A stretch of 64,000 bases of DNA from DATFXM01 sp035315885 (GTDB lineage Bacteria > Acidobacteriota > Blastocatellia > UBA7656). Within the stretch, counting starts at the first letter, position 1, and each line of letters begins with the position of its first letter. The notes beneath the pieces were generated by a model, which searched no databases, had not been told where the DNA came from, and saw nothing but the letters and a program-made list of their open reading frames with translations. The DNA is taken from assembly GCA_035315885.1 (NCBI GenBank), contig DATFXM010000097.1:151602-215601 (forward strand), written 5' to 3'. A program made the translations under genes and the position numbers. Below, one piece after another: positions 51,897-60,760 of this stretch.

Positions 51897-53114
51897 ATGA
51901 AACCCTTCGATTTGAACAACCTTCCTGCGGGGTTGGCCGGCTCGACGCAGGACGCGAATACAACTCAACTCTTTGAGTCTGCTCGTTGGTCCTGGCGTAT
52001 AGCCGGGCTGGCGCTGCTGGTTCTTGCAGTCCTCTGTCCGCCGGTGAGATCGACCGCTTCCGCAATCGCCGCCGGAGCGTGCGCCGCACAAGATGACTAT
52101 GAGAAGCTGGAAGCGGTACTGGAGACATCGCGCGGTCAGATAGTCCTCGAGTTCTTTCCCCGCGAAGCACCCAAGCATGTCGATTACTTCATCAAGACGG
52201 CACGCGAAGGAGGCTACGACGGCACTACCTTTCACCGAGTGGTCAAGAACGGTTTGATTCAAGGCGGTGACCCTCTCTCCAAGAGTCCCGCCGCCAAGGC
52301 TCGCTATGGAACGGGTGGGCTGAATGCCGGCCTGCCCGATGAGGTCAACTTCCATAAGCATATATCGGGTGCAGTCTCGGGAGTGCTTCAGGCGGTGAGT
52401 GCGGGATCGATAGACGTAAAGCCGGGGACGTCAGGGGCACAGTTTTTCATTGTGCTCAATGCCGGTGAAGCGCAAGCCCGGCTTGACCCCAAGTTCACGG
52501 TGTTTGCGCGAGTCGTCGAGGGAATGGATGCGGCGCAAGCGATTTCGACCGCGCCCGCCAGCGCCGCCGGTGTTCCAACAGAACGAATAACGATCAACAA
52601 GGTCATCGTCCGAGAAAAGAGTCCTACGGTCGAGCAAATGAAAACCGCCTCGGCGACTATCGAGACATCGCTTGGGAATCTCAAGATTCAATTCCTATCC
52701 GATGCGGCTCCCAACACGACGAGGTCTTTCATTCGGAATGCGCGTTCAGGGCTGTATGACGGGACAACTTTCTTCCGGATCTCGCAGAAGTATTTCGTCG
52801 AGGGCGGCTATCTCGGGGATTGGCCTCAGGACAGTCCCAATCGAAAACGCATTTTCAGCTTGTGGCAGATGCCTGCTGAGAAGAGTGAGGCAAAGCAAAC
52901 TCGCGGAGTGATCTCGATGAGAAAGGGGCAGGACGAAACGACCGGCTGGTATTTTTTCACGATTGCTACCGACAATCCGGCTCTGGACGGCAAGCACGTG
53001 CCCTTCGCAAAGATTGTTGAAGGTCTGGACGTCCTGGACAAAATTGCCTCGGCCGAAGTCGAAGGAGACAAGCCGAAACAGAGGATCGAGATTAAGAAGA
53101 TTACAGTGCAGTGA
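51897..53114 (+). CDS. Exported protein with two cyclophilin-type PPIase domains
   Basis: Peptidyl-prolyl isomerase of 405 residues with a hydrophobic signal/anchor (about 33-55). Domain 1 (about 70-240) has the active-site pattern YDGTTFHRV (Arg), TSGAQFFIV (Gln) and FTVFARVVEGMD, so it should be active. Domain 2 (about 250-405) keeps YDGTTFFRI and FAKIVEGLD, but at the GAQFF position it has GWYFF, so the active-site Gln is replaced by Tyr and activity is doubtful. ATG has AGGTGG upstream. Followed by the aromatic operon after a long repeat; no functional link seen. Confidence 0.88.
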   Translation: MKPFDLNNLPAGLAGSTQDANTTQLFESARWSWRIAGLALLVLAVLCPPVRSTASAIAAGACAAQDDYEKLEAVLETSRGQIVLEFFPREAPKHVDYFIKTAREGGYDGTTFHRVVKNGLIQGGDPLSKSPAAKARYGTGGLNAGLPDEVNFHKHISGAVSGVLQAVSAGSIDVKPGTSGAQFFIVLNAGEAQARLDPKFTVFARVVEGMDAAQAISTAPASAAGVPTERITINKVIVREKSPTVEQMKTASATIETSLGNLKIQFLSDAAPNTTRSFIRNARSGLYDGTTFFRISQKYFVEGGYLGDWPQDSPNRKRIFSLWQMPAEKSEAKQTRGVISMRKGQDETTGWYFFTIATDNPALDGKHVPFAKIVEGLDVLDKIASAEVEGDKPKQRIEIKKITVQ

Positions 53115-53118
53115 ATTA

Positions 53119-53325
53119 GCGAAGGGGCGAAGGGGCGAGGCGGAGAGGAGGGACGCGGTGACGCGGGGAGGAGGATGGCAAGGTCGAACGAGTGTCACAT
53201 CAAGTTCTGGCTATTACACTCCATGTCGTCTCGTCTCCGTATAACCGGTCACCGTATCACCGCGTCCCTCCTCTCCGCATGCCCTTCGATTCCCATCATC
53301 TCCTCATCCCCCTCCTCTCCGTGAT
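53119..53325. repeat. Heptamer array, family C, with perfect 22-bp inverted repeat (site 13)
   Basis: Left arm 53119-53175 begins GCGAAGGGGCGAAGGGGCG and runs through a 22-base unit (53140-53161) that has an exact reverse complement at 53257-53278; the right arm extends to about 53325 with CTCCTC-rich copies. A loop of 95 bases separates the arms. It lies between the cyclophilin and trpG genes, both plus strand. It is the strongest of the inverted repeats. Confidence 0.85.
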
Positions 53326-53345
53326 AGTATTCAATCCTTAAGATT

Positions 53346-53909
53346 ATGATCCTGGTCATCGATAACTACGATTCATTTACATACAACCTCGTTCAATTCA
53401 TGGGGGAGTTGGAAGTCGAACTCACCGTGTTCAGAAACGACGCCGTCACCTTAGATCAGATCGCAAACCTCAAGCCCGACAAAATCGTGATATCACCGGG
53501 ACCCGGTGTACCAACGAGCGCCGGAATCACCGTGGATCTGGTCCGAGAGTTTGCGGATAAGATTCCGATTCTCGGGGTCTGCCTCGGCCATCAGGCAATT
53601 GGTTATGCGTTCGGCGGAAAAGTCGTACGCGCACCTCTGCCGATGCACGGGAAATCATCTGAGATTTGTCACGACTCGGGGACCATCTTTAGAGGACTCC
53701 CGTACCGGTTCCGCGCCACTCGCTATCATTCCCTGATCGTCGAAAAAGAGAGCCTGCCCGAGACTCTCGAAGTCTCCGCCACTACGCCCGACGGCATAAT
53801 CATGGGGCTGCGACATCGTCAGCTTCCGGTCGAGGGTGTTCAGTTCCACCCGGAATCGGTCATGACCGAGCACGGTAAGACCCTGCTTCAGAACTTCCTG
53901 AATCTCTAA
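53346..53909 (+). CDS. trpG: Anthranilate synthase component II (glutamine amidotransferase)
   Basis: Supplies ammonia from glutamine to TrpE (or PabB) for anthranilate (or aminodeoxychorismate). The 187-residue class-I amidotransferase has the nucleophile in LGVCLGHQAIG and the His/Glu of QFHPESVMTEHG, plus NYDSFTYNLVQF at the N-terminus. TrpG and PabA cannot be separated by sequence; its position before trpC favours tryptophan. No trpE precedes it; the gene upstream is a cyclophilin. The trpC start is nine bases beyond its stop. Confidence 0.95.
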   Translation: MILVIDNYDSFTYNLVQFMGELEVELTVFRNDAVTLDQIANLKPDKIVISPGPGVPTSAGITVDLVREFADKIPILGVCLGHQAIGYAFGGKVVRAPLPMHGKSSEICHDSGTIFRGLPYRFRATRYHSLIVEKESLPETLEVSATTPDGIIMGLRHRQLPVEGVQFHPESVMTEHGKTLLQNFLNL

Positions 53910-53917
53910 GGAGTTGA

Positions 53918-54766
53918 ATGTCTGCCGCCAACAAAACGCGCCCGCCGGGAGTTCGCAACGCTGGCGGCGTGCTAGACCGGATCGTCGACGCGAAGCTGGC
54001 CCGGCTTTCGAGCGCGCGCAACGCAAATCCAGTTACCGAGCTCGAGGCAGAGGCGCGAAGACTTAAACAATCTCCCGGACGCTTTCTGCAGGCACTACAA
54101 CATCCCGATAGAGTCAACATAATCGCCGAGATCAAACGACGATCGCCTTCCAGAGGAATAATCCGAGACGACTTCGATCCTCACACGATAGCCTGCGGTT
54201 ACGAGCGTGCGGGGGCAGCGGCGATCTCGATCCTGACCGAGGAAGACTTTTTCGACGGCTCCCTCAGGCATTTGGGCGAAGCGCGACGACACGTAGACTT
54301 GCCGCTGCTCAGAAAAGACTTCATTTTCGATTCTTATCAGGTCGCAGAGACCGCGGCAGCCGGAGCAAGCGCTTTGCTGCTCATCGTAGCGGTCCTCGAA
54401 GAACCGCTTTTGGCAGACCTGCTGGCGCAATCGACGCAGCTTGGATTGGATGCCCTGATAGAAGTACACGACGCCGACGAGATGCAAATAGCAAATCGCG
54501 TTGGCGCCAGGATAATCGGCATAAACAATCGCGACTTGCGAACATTTGAAGTGGGTCTGGATACGTCCTTTCGTCTGGCGAGGCTTGCGGCGGAAGAAGA
54601 TTCCGTACTGGTAGCGGAAAGCGGGATACGCTCGGCGGCCGACATTTGCAGCTTGAAGGAGGCAGGTTTTAGGGGCTTTCTGATTGGGGAACACTTCATG
54701 AAGGCCCAGGATCCCGCGGCAGAGCTCTCTCAACTCCTGGAGGCGGCGCGCCGAAATGCCGGTTAA
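53918..54766 (+). CDS. trpC: Indole-3-glycerol phosphate synthase
   Basis: Closes the indole ring from CdRP (282 residues, TIM barrel). Family blocks VNIIAEIKRRSPSRG, AISILTEEDFFDGSLRHL, PLLRKDFIFDSYQV, and the VLVAESGIRSA C-terminus give the catalytic Lys and Glu set. Overlaps trpF by 11 bases, so translation is coupled. AAGGAG four bases before ATG. Stand-alone TrpC, not fused to TrpF as in E. coli. Confidence 0.95.
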   Translation: MSAANKTRPPGVRNAGGVLDRIVDAKLARLSSARNANPVTELEAEARRLKQSPGRFLQALQHPDRVNIIAEIKRRSPSRGIIRDDFDPHTIACGYERAGAAAISILTEEDFFDGSLRHLGEARRHVDLPLLRKDFIFDSYQVAETAAAGASALLLIVAVLEEPLLADLLAQSTQLGLDALIEVHDADEMQIANRVGARIIGINNRDLRTFEVGLDTSFRLARLAAEEDSVLVAESGIRSAADICSLKEAGFRGFLIGEHFMKAQDPAAELSQLLEAARRNAG

Positions 54767-55406
54767 AGTCAAGATTTGCGGAATCCGTACCCTGGAAGAG
54801 GCTGTGGTAGCCTCTATGTGCGCCGCCGACTTCCTGGGCTTCAACTTCTGGCCGCGCAGTCCCCGCTACGTCAATCCTGAAGTCGCCGCAGAGATTGTCC
54901 GGCAATTGCCCACGTCGCTTTTGAAGGTCGGGGTGTTCGTGAACGAGGAGGTCGGACGCGTTCGAGAAATTGCGGAGCGGTTGAAACTGGACGCGGTGCA
55001 GCTCCACGGAGATGAATCGCCCGATTACTGCGGTGCGTTAGAACCGATCTCCGTAATAAAGGCATTTCGAGTTGGGGAGGGTTTTGATCCCGCATCCATT
55101 GCGAGTTATCCTTTGTCACTTGCGTTGCTCGATTCCTCGGTTGCCGGTAGTTACGGCGGGACGGGGCAGACGTTCGATTGGTCCGCAGCGATCGAAGCCA
55201 AGGCTTACGCTGAAGTGATGCTTGCGGGAGGATTGAACGCTCTGACCGTGAGAGACGCGATAATCAAGGTGCGTCCCGCCGCGATCGATGTTTGCAGCGG
55301 AGTGGAGTCGGCTCCGGGCTTAAAGGATCTGGATAAGATTCGGAGCTTTCTCGGAGTCGTAGCCCGGACCAATCAAATCCTGACGGACCAGGGGAAGGGA
55401 AAGTGA
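54756..55406 (+). CDS. trpF: Phosphoribosylanthranilate isomerase
   Basis: Amadori isomerisation of PRA to CdRP (216 residues, TIM barrel). KICGIRT contains the general base Cys, SPRYVN the phosphate loop, AGSYGGTGQTFDW, MLAGGLNALTV and AIDVCSGVESAPGLKD the rest of the signature with the catalytic Asp. Overlaps trpC by 11 bases and trpB by GTGA. Complete and typical. Confidence 0.95.
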   Translation: MPVKVKICGIRTLEEAVVASMCAADFLGFNFWPRSPRYVNPEVAAEIVRQLPTSLLKVGVFVNEEVGRVREIAERLKLDAVQLHGDESPDYCGALEPISVIKAFRVGEGFDPASIASYPLSLALLDSSVAGSYGGTGQTFDWSAAIEAKAYAEVMLAGGLNALTVRDAIIKVRPAAIDVCSGVESAPGLKDLDKIRSFLGVVARTNQILTDQGKGK

Positions 55407-56611
55407 CGACTAAGTCTTCCAGGCCAATTCCTGAACTACCCGACGAGGCGGGACATTTCGGCGTTTATGGTGGACGGTTTGTGCCCGAAACGTTGATGCA
55501 TCCGCTCGAGGAGCTGACCAGCGCATACCAGGCTGCGAAGGACGATCCAGAGTTTGCTCGTGAGTTCAAAGAGCTGCTTACGAATTACGTCGGCAGGCCC
55601 ACGCCGTTGATGTTAGCCGAACGTCTCACCCGACATCTGCGTGGTGCGAAAATCTATCTCAAGCGGGAAGACCTCTGTCACACCGGCGCGCACAAAATCA
55701 ACAACGCAATCGGACAGGCGCTGCTTGCACGTCGAATGGGCAAGACCCGAATCATCGCGGAGACCGGTGCGGGTCAGCACGGAGTGGCGAGCGCTACGGT
55801 CTGCGCGCTGATGGGGCTTCAGAGCATCGTGTACATGGGCACCGAAGACATGCGGCGACAGGAGCTCAATGTATTTCGAATGAGGCTTCTGGGTGCGGAG
55901 GTAGTACGTGTCGATGCCGGTAGCCGCACGTTGAAAGACGCGATTAACGAAGCGCTCAGGGACTGGGTCACAAACGTAGGAGACACTTATTACCTTCTTG
56001 GCTCGGTTATGGGGCCGCATCCTTATCCCGCAATGGTCCGCGACTTTCAGTCGATCATCGGGCGAGAGGCAAAGCAACAGATACTCGAAAAAGAAGGATG
56101 CCTGCCTGACTTGCTGATCGCCAGCGTCGGTGGAGGCAGCAATTCAATAGGCCTCTTCCATGAGTTTCTGAACGATGACCAGGTGAACATGGTGGGCGTT
56201 GAAGCGGGTGGTGTAGGCACTGCGCTCGGGCAGCACGCTGCCAGGTTCAATGGCGGAAAGCCGGGGGTCCTTCAAGGTACTCGAACCTACATCCTGCAAG
56301 ACGAGAAGGGGCAGATCTCTACTACTCGTTCGATCTCGGCGGGGCTCGACTATTCGGCAGTTGGTCCCGAACACGCGCATTTGCACGATACCGGCCGCAT
56401 CAGCTACACCAGCGCAAGCGATGACGAGGTACTCGAAGCGTTCCACCTGCTGGCTCGACTCGAAGGGATTATTCCAGCGCTTGAGAGCGCCCATGCCGTT
56501 GCCGAGGCTATCAAAGTCGCTCCGCGCATGGCGCCCGATCAGATCGTAATCGTGAATCTGTCGGGCCGAGGAGACAAAGACGTTAACACGGTGGCTGAAG
56601 CTCAAGCCTGA
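55403..56611 (+). CDS. trpB: Tryptophan synthase, beta subunit
   Basis: PLP enzyme that joins indole and serine to tryptophan (402 residues, TrpB1 type). Schiff-base Lys in HTGAHKINNAIGQAL, PLP phosphate loop SVGGGSNSIGLFHEF, and LKREDLCHTGAH upstream; C-terminal VNLSGRGDKD. Start GTG at 55403 overlaps the trpF stop as GTGA and is preceded by a GGGGAAGGGAAA stretch. Acts with TrpA, whose gene follows after 44 bases. Confidence 0.97.
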   Translation: MTTKSSRPIPELPDEAGHFGVYGGRFVPETLMHPLEELTSAYQAAKDDPEFAREFKELLTNYVGRPTPLMLAERLTRHLRGAKIYLKREDLCHTGAHKINNAIGQALLARRMGKTRIIAETGAGQHGVASATVCALMGLQSIVYMGTEDMRRQELNVFRMRLLGAEVVRVDAGSRTLKDAINEALRDWVTNVGDTYYLLGSVMGPHPYPAMVRDFQSIIGREAKQQILEKEGCLPDLLIASVGGGSNSIGLFHEFLNDDQVNMVGVEAGGVGTALGQHAARFNGGKPGVLQGTRTYILQDEKGQISTTRSISAGLDYSAVGPEHAHLHDTGRISYTSASDDEVLEAFHLLARLEGIIPALESAHAVAEAIKVAPRMAPDQIVIVNLSGRGDKDVNTVAEAQA

Positions 56612-56655
56612 GTAGCAGTCCAGTTGCCCAATCGTTTTAGAAACAACGAGCTGAC

Positions 56656-57459
56656 TTGTCCAGGATCGCCGAAAAATTCAAAGAGCTTAAGAGGCGTCGC
56701 ACGAGAGGCTTCATCCCTTACATCACTGCAGGCGACCCGGACATTGAGACCACCGAGTCATTGATATTGGAGATGGAGAAGAGCGGCGCCGACATCCTGG
56801 AGCTTGGCGTGCCTTTTTCGGATCCGATGGCGGATGGTCCCGTGATACAACGCGCATCGGAGCGGGCTCTAAGGCACGGCATCGGGGCTCGCGATTGTCT
56901 CGAGCTCGTGCGACGAGTTCGAAAGCACAGCGACATTCCGATAGTGCTTTTCAGCTACTTGAATCCGCTATTGGCGCTTGGGCTTGATCAAGTTGGATCC
57001 GAGCTGGTTCACGCAGGAATCGACGGCGTTTTGGCGACGGATCTGGTGCCTGAAGAGGCAGCGGAGTTTCTGGGTACGATGCGAGACTCGTCGATCGACA
57101 CTGTCTTTCTTGCTTCTCCGACGAGCCCCGATGAACGATTGCGGCTCATTGCGGGGGCGAGCAGCGGGTTTCTGTACGTACTTTCGCGAACCGGCGTGAC
57201 CGGCATTCGCGAGGATTTATCGGCAACGGCCGGCGATCTAGTGCGGAGGGTCAAGAAGTTTACCGACCTGCCGGTTGCCGTCGGTTTCGGTGTTTCGACT
57301 CCTGAACACGTTCGTCAGGTTTGTGTGCACGCCGACGCAGCAGTTGTAGGGAGCCGAATCGTGAGTGAGATTGCTGCGGCTAACGGGGATTCGGAACTTC
57401 TGTCGAGGGTAGGATTGCTGGCGCGTCAGTTGGCTGAAGCCGCCCATGAACCGCAGTAA
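56656..57459 (+). CDS. trpA: Tryptophan synthase, alpha subunit
   Basis: Cleaves indole-3-glycerol phosphate to indole (267 residues, TIM barrel). FIPYITAGDPD, LELGVPFSDPMADGPVIQRA (with the catalytic Glu and Asp) and LFSYLNPLL are intact; phosphate-binding GVTG and VAVGFGVSTPEHV follow. Start TTG at 56656 with AACGAG six bases upstream; no earlier start is available in frame. Last of the trp genes proper here. Confidence 0.95.
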   Translation: MSRIAEKFKELKRRRTRGFIPYITAGDPDIETTESLILEMEKSGADILELGVPFSDPMADGPVIQRASERALRHGIGARDCLELVRRVRKHSDIPIVLFSYLNPLLALGLDQVGSELVHAGIDGVLATDLVPEEAAEFLGTMRDSSIDTVFLASPTSPDERLRLIAGASSGFLYVLSRTGVTGIREDLSATAGDLVRRVKKFTDLPVAVGFGVSTPEHVRQVCVHADAAVVGSRIVSEIAAANGDSELLSRVGLLARQLAEAAHEPQ

Positions 57460-57520
57460 AGTGTTGCCTTTTGAAATTTGCTCCACATAAACTAAGGGGT
57501 CGGGGATAAGAGACGATCCG

Positions 57521-57943
57521 TTGACCTTTCAGTCTTTTGTGCTTGCGAACCGTTTCGAGAATAGACTTGAAGCGTCGGGCCAGTTGAGCCGAGCCAGGAC
57601 GTATCCTGATTTGACGATAGAAGATTGGCGAGACGAAATAGACAGAATCGACGAGCAGCTTGTGAAGCTGCTCAACCAGCGTTCTAAGTGCGCCATCGAG
57701 CTCGGTCGAATAAAAAGAGAGCTCGGGCTCGCGATTTACTCGCCGGAGCGAGAGGCACAGGTGATCGAACACGTGACGGGTGTAAACGGCGGACCGCTGG
57801 AAAGCGCGGCCATGCGGCGCCTGTTCGAGCGGATTATCGACGAGTCCAGACGAATCGAGCGTGTGGTGATGGAGCGCGAAGAGCGGGAGGCCGCCTCCCG
57901 AAGACCGCGTACCAGGAAGTCGAAGGCTGGACGAAGACATTGA
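57521..57943 (+). CDS. Chorismate mutase, AroQ class
   Basis: Converts chorismate to prephenate. The 140-residue helical protein has the AroQ pattern: WRDEIDRIDEQLVKLLNQRSKCAIELGRIK (Arg11- and Lys39-type contacts), then REAQVIEHV and MRRLFERIIDESRRIER. The first 30 residues and basic last 25 fall outside the AroQ core. TTG 57521 is the most upstream start with AAGAGA upstream; TTG 57611, just before the core, is an alternative. Followed by DAHP synthase and tyrA, forming the tyrosine/phenylalanine half of the supraoperon. Confidence 0.88.
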   Translation: MTFQSFVLANRFENRLEASGQLSRARTYPDLTIEDWRDEIDRIDEQLVKLLNQRSKCAIELGRIKRELGLAIYSPEREAQVIEHVTGVNGGPLESAAMRRLFERIIDESRRIERVVMEREEREAASRRPRTRKSKAGRRH

Positions 57944-57984
57944 TGAGGTGTTAATTACACGGCGAGCATCAGGAGTAATCTAGA

Positions 57985-59025
57985 ATGGTAATCGTGATGG
58001 AGGAGTCGGCGACCGAGGAACAGGTCGCGTCAGTCATTGATAAGCTGGTCCGGCTCGGTTTCGATATTCACCGCTCCACCGGAGTGCGGCACACGGTGCT
58101 CGGCGCGGTGGGTGACCGCTCGATCGACTGGCGCGATATCGAGTTGCTGGACGGCGTCAAAGAAGTTCTGCGCGTCAGTGCGCCGTACAAGCTCGCAAGC
58201 CGCGCATTCAAAGCTGAACCGACTCAGATCCGCATCGGCGATGTCGTAATAGGCGGTCAGGAGGTTGTGATGATGGCCGGACCTTGCACCGTCGAGAGCC
58301 GAGACCAGGTAATGGCAATCGCCGAGATCGTCGCGCGGAACGGCGCTCGAGTATTGAGAGGCGGCGCATTCAAGCCAAGGACGTCCCCGTATTCGTTTCA
58401 GGGACTCGGCGAAGAGGGATTGAAGTACTTGCGCCAGGCTGCTGACCGCTACGATCTCCTGGTCGTATCAGAGGTCATGGAGCCATCACAGATTCCTCTG
58501 TTTATCCGCCACGTAGACATACTGCAGATCGGCGCGCGAAACATGCAGAACTTCAATCTGCTGCGCGAGGTGGGCCGAGTGAATAAGCCGGTCCTGTTGA
58601 AGCGCGGACCAGCGGCTACGATCGAGGAAACCCTTTTGGCCGCTGAATACGTCATGAGCGGCGGTAATCACGAGGTCATAATCTGCGAGCGAGGCATTCG
58701 GACTTTTGAGCCTTATTTGCGTAACACCTTCGACGTGTCGGCCATACCAGTTTTCAAGAAGCTCTCCCACCTTCCAGTAGTGGCCGATCCCAGCCATGCG
58801 ACAGGACGGCGAGATAAAGTTCCTCCGGTGGCACAAGCGGCGGTAGCGGCCGGCGCCGATGCCCTTCTCATCGAAGTACACAATGACCCTGAAAACGCGT
58901 TGTGCGATGGAGCTCAGTCATTGCTACCGGAGCAGTTCGAAAACCTGATGAAGCGGTTGCGACTGATCGCTCAGGCCGTGGATCGAGTCATGACAGCCGG
59001 TGTAGAGCAGGCCGTGGCTCGCTGA
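57985..59025 (+). CDS. aroF: 3-deoxy-7-phosphoheptulonate synthase, type I-beta with N-terminal regulatory domain
   Basis: Entry enzyme of the shikimate pathway (346 residues). N-terminal ferredoxin-like domain (residues 1-67) like the Tyr/Phe-sensing domain of Thermotoga DAHP synthase, then the KDO8P/DAHP barrel with MMAGPCTVESRDQ, GGAFKPRTSPYSFQGLG, VLLKRGPAATIEE, PVVADPSHATGRRD and LLIEVHNDPENA. Metal ligands Cys (GPC), His, Glu and Asp fall in these blocks. Placed after chorismate mutase, so feedback by aromatic end products is likely through the N-domain. aroF is a generic label here. Confidence 0.93.
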   Translation: MVIVMEESATEEQVASVIDKLVRLGFDIHRSTGVRHTVLGAVGDRSIDWRDIELLDGVKEVLRVSAPYKLASRAFKAEPTQIRIGDVVIGGQEVVMMAGPCTVESRDQVMAIAEIVARNGARVLRGGAFKPRTSPYSFQGLGEEGLKYLRQAADRYDLLVVSEVMEPSQIPLFIRHVDILQIGARNMQNFNLLREVGRVNKPVLLKRGPAATIEETLLAAEYVMSGGNHEVIICERGIRTFEPYLRNTFDVSAIPVFKKLSHLPVVADPSHATGRRDKVPPVAQAAVAAGADALLIEVHNDPENALCDGAQSLLPEQFENLMKRLRLIAQAVDRVMTAGVEQAVAR

Positions 59026-59083
59026 CCGGGACACAACGATCACGGTGTAGCCTACTGAACGGGCTTCGCGACCTGAATTTAGG

Positions 59084-59989
59084 ATGCAGTTTAAGCAAAT
59101 CACAGTTGTCGGACTCGGATTGATCGGCGGATCGTTTGCTTTGTGCGCACGAAAGAACGGACTCGCCGACCTGATCACCGGCTGGGACCACCCTGAGGTG
59201 CTGGCTGAGGCCTGCACCAGCGGTGTCATCGATGCGGTAGAAGATACCTTCGAACACGGTGAAGTCAGCGATGCCGACCTCATTTACCTCGCAGCTCCCG
59301 TAGGTCAGATCGAGACTTTTCTAAAAGGCTGTGAGCGATCGCTCAAGCCCGGAGCGATTGTGACCGACGCCGGAAGTACAAAACGTGACATTTGCAGGAT
59401 AGCCCGGCAGTCGCTCGGCAAAGACGTGGCATTTGTAGGCGGGCATCCGATGGCTGGCAGTCACAACTCCGGCTTGCAGCACGCTACCGCGGATCTGTTC
59501 AACGGAGCTTCATACGCGGTGGTAAGCGATGAAGCTGCCGGTGCTCAAGGCGATCTCCAGTCAGATGCGGTTCGCGTGGTAGTCGAGATCGTTCAAAGGC
59601 TGGGTGCACATCCAGTGTTGATGACCGCCGACCAGCACGACCGTGCAGTCGCACGGATCAGTCACGCGCCGCAGTTGCTATCAACCGCCCTTGCGCTGGC
59701 GGTCGCATGGGCCGGAGAAGAAGAGGCGTTTGAGGTTGCCGGAAGTGGATTCCTCGAGATGACCCGGCTTGCACAGAGTCACTGGTCTGTGTGGGAAGAC
59801 ATCTGCAAGTCCAACGCCGATGAGATAACCGCCTCGCTGGATGAAGTTCTTGGAGAGATCGAAGCGATAAAGAAGGCAGTACAACTCGGAGATCTGAATA
59901 CGCTTCACGATATGTTTGACGCGGCAAACGATGTTATAAGACGTTTCCACGAAGAAAAAGAAGTTAAGACCGGGGCCGCACGCGGCTAA
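59084..59989 (+). CDS. tyrA: Prephenate dehydrogenase
   Basis: NAD-dependent oxidation of prephenate (or arogenate) to 4-hydroxyphenylpyruvate (301 residues). Rossmann VVGLGLIGGSFAL (residues 7-19), the active-site His in GGHPMAGSHNSG (about 126-137), and the VLMTADQHDRAVARISHAPQLL block. No ACT domain at the C-terminus, so feedback is not evident here. The ATG has TTTAGG immediately before it. Its neighbours (DAHP synthase and chorismate mutase) support the assignment. Confidence 0.95.
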   Translation: MQFKQITVVGLGLIGGSFALCARKNGLADLITGWDHPEVLAEACTSGVIDAVEDTFEHGEVSDADLIYLAAPVGQIETFLKGCERSLKPGAIVTDAGSTKRDICRIARQSLGKDVAFVGGHPMAGSHNSGLQHATADLFNGASYAVVSDEAAGAQGDLQSDAVRVVVEIVQRLGAHPVLMTADQHDRAVARISHAPQLLSTALALAVAWAGEEEAFEVAGSGFLEMTRLAQSHWSVWEDICKSNADEITASLDEVLGEIEAIKKAVQLGDLNTLHDMFDAANDVIRRFHEEKEVKTGAARG

Positions 59990-60004
59990 ACATTTAAGAG
60001 ACAG

Positions 60005-60757
60005 ATGGGAATAATGGACACTTACGTAATAGGCGATATTCATGCCAGACCCACCCTGCTTGAACAGCTACTAAAGAACGTTCCGTGGGATCCAAAGCAC
60101 GACAAGATAGTGTTTCTCGGGGACCTGATCGATCGAGGGCCGGACGCGCGAGGGGTCGTAGATCTGGTTCTGGGATTGATGGAAGATAATCCGGAGATTG
60201 TCACGCTCAGAGGGAACCACGAGCAGATGCTGCTCGATTGCCTGGACTATGGCGATCTGCAATGGCTGATTCCAGAGAATGGAGGACTCTCGACTCTGCA
60301 GGCCTATGGATTGGATCTGGCGGAGCTCAATGATGTATCGGATATCAAGCTTCCGGACGATCACGTTGAATTCCTGAGAGGCTTGCCGGTCTTCCATGAG
60401 GACGCGAATGCGATTTATGTTCACGCCGGCCTGATCCCCGGAGAACACCCTTCAATAAGCGACTCCGACGTGTTGATCTGGGCGCGCGATATGGATTTCT
60501 TCAAGGGCTACGAAGGCAAGCTTTGCTTTTTTGGCCATACTCCCACGCAGTATTTGCCGCGGGACGGAAGGTCACGGAAGTTTGGGATTTACATACACGG
60601 CGCTTGCGTGGGAATGGACACCAGCGGTGAAGTGGAGAGCCCGCTATCCTGTCTGAATGTGAATACCTTCACGCTCTATCAGGCCTACCCCTCGGGTCTG
60701 ACTGAGGTGGAGCGCCTCAGGGCGAAACGGCCGGTGCTTGCCGCATCGCCCGCCTGA
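60005..60757 (+). CDS. PrpA/ApaH-like metallophosphatase
   Basis: Calcineurin-like protein phosphatase or nucleoside tetraphosphatase (250 residues). Metal motifs GDIHAR, GDLIDRGPD, GNHEQML, and HAGLIP, FGHTP are all present. Either Ser/Thr protein phosphatase or Ap4A hydrolase activity would fit. ATG at 60005 or 60014. It follows tyrA by 15 bases, so it may be co-transcribed with the aromatic genes. Confidence 0.85.
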   Translation: MGIMDTYVIGDIHARPTLLEQLLKNVPWDPKHDKIVFLGDLIDRGPDARGVVDLVLGLMEDNPEIVTLRGNHEQMLLDCLDYGDLQWLIPENGGLSTLQAYGLDLAELNDVSDIKLPDDHVEFLRGLPVFHEDANAIYVHAGLIPGEHPSISDSDVLIWARDMDFFKGYEGKLCFFGHTPTQYLPRDGRSRKFGIYIHGACVGMDTSGEVESPLSCLNVNTFTLYQAYPSGLTEVERLRAKRPVLAASPA

Positions 60758-60760
60758 TCG

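Noticed and set aside
53280..53345. Trp attenuator or leader peptide before trpG
   Set aside because: No short frame with consecutive Trp codons and no terminator/antiterminator pair visible.
54095..54844. Long minus-strand frame opposite trpC/trpF
   Set aside because: Antisense to clearly conserved genes, no domain.
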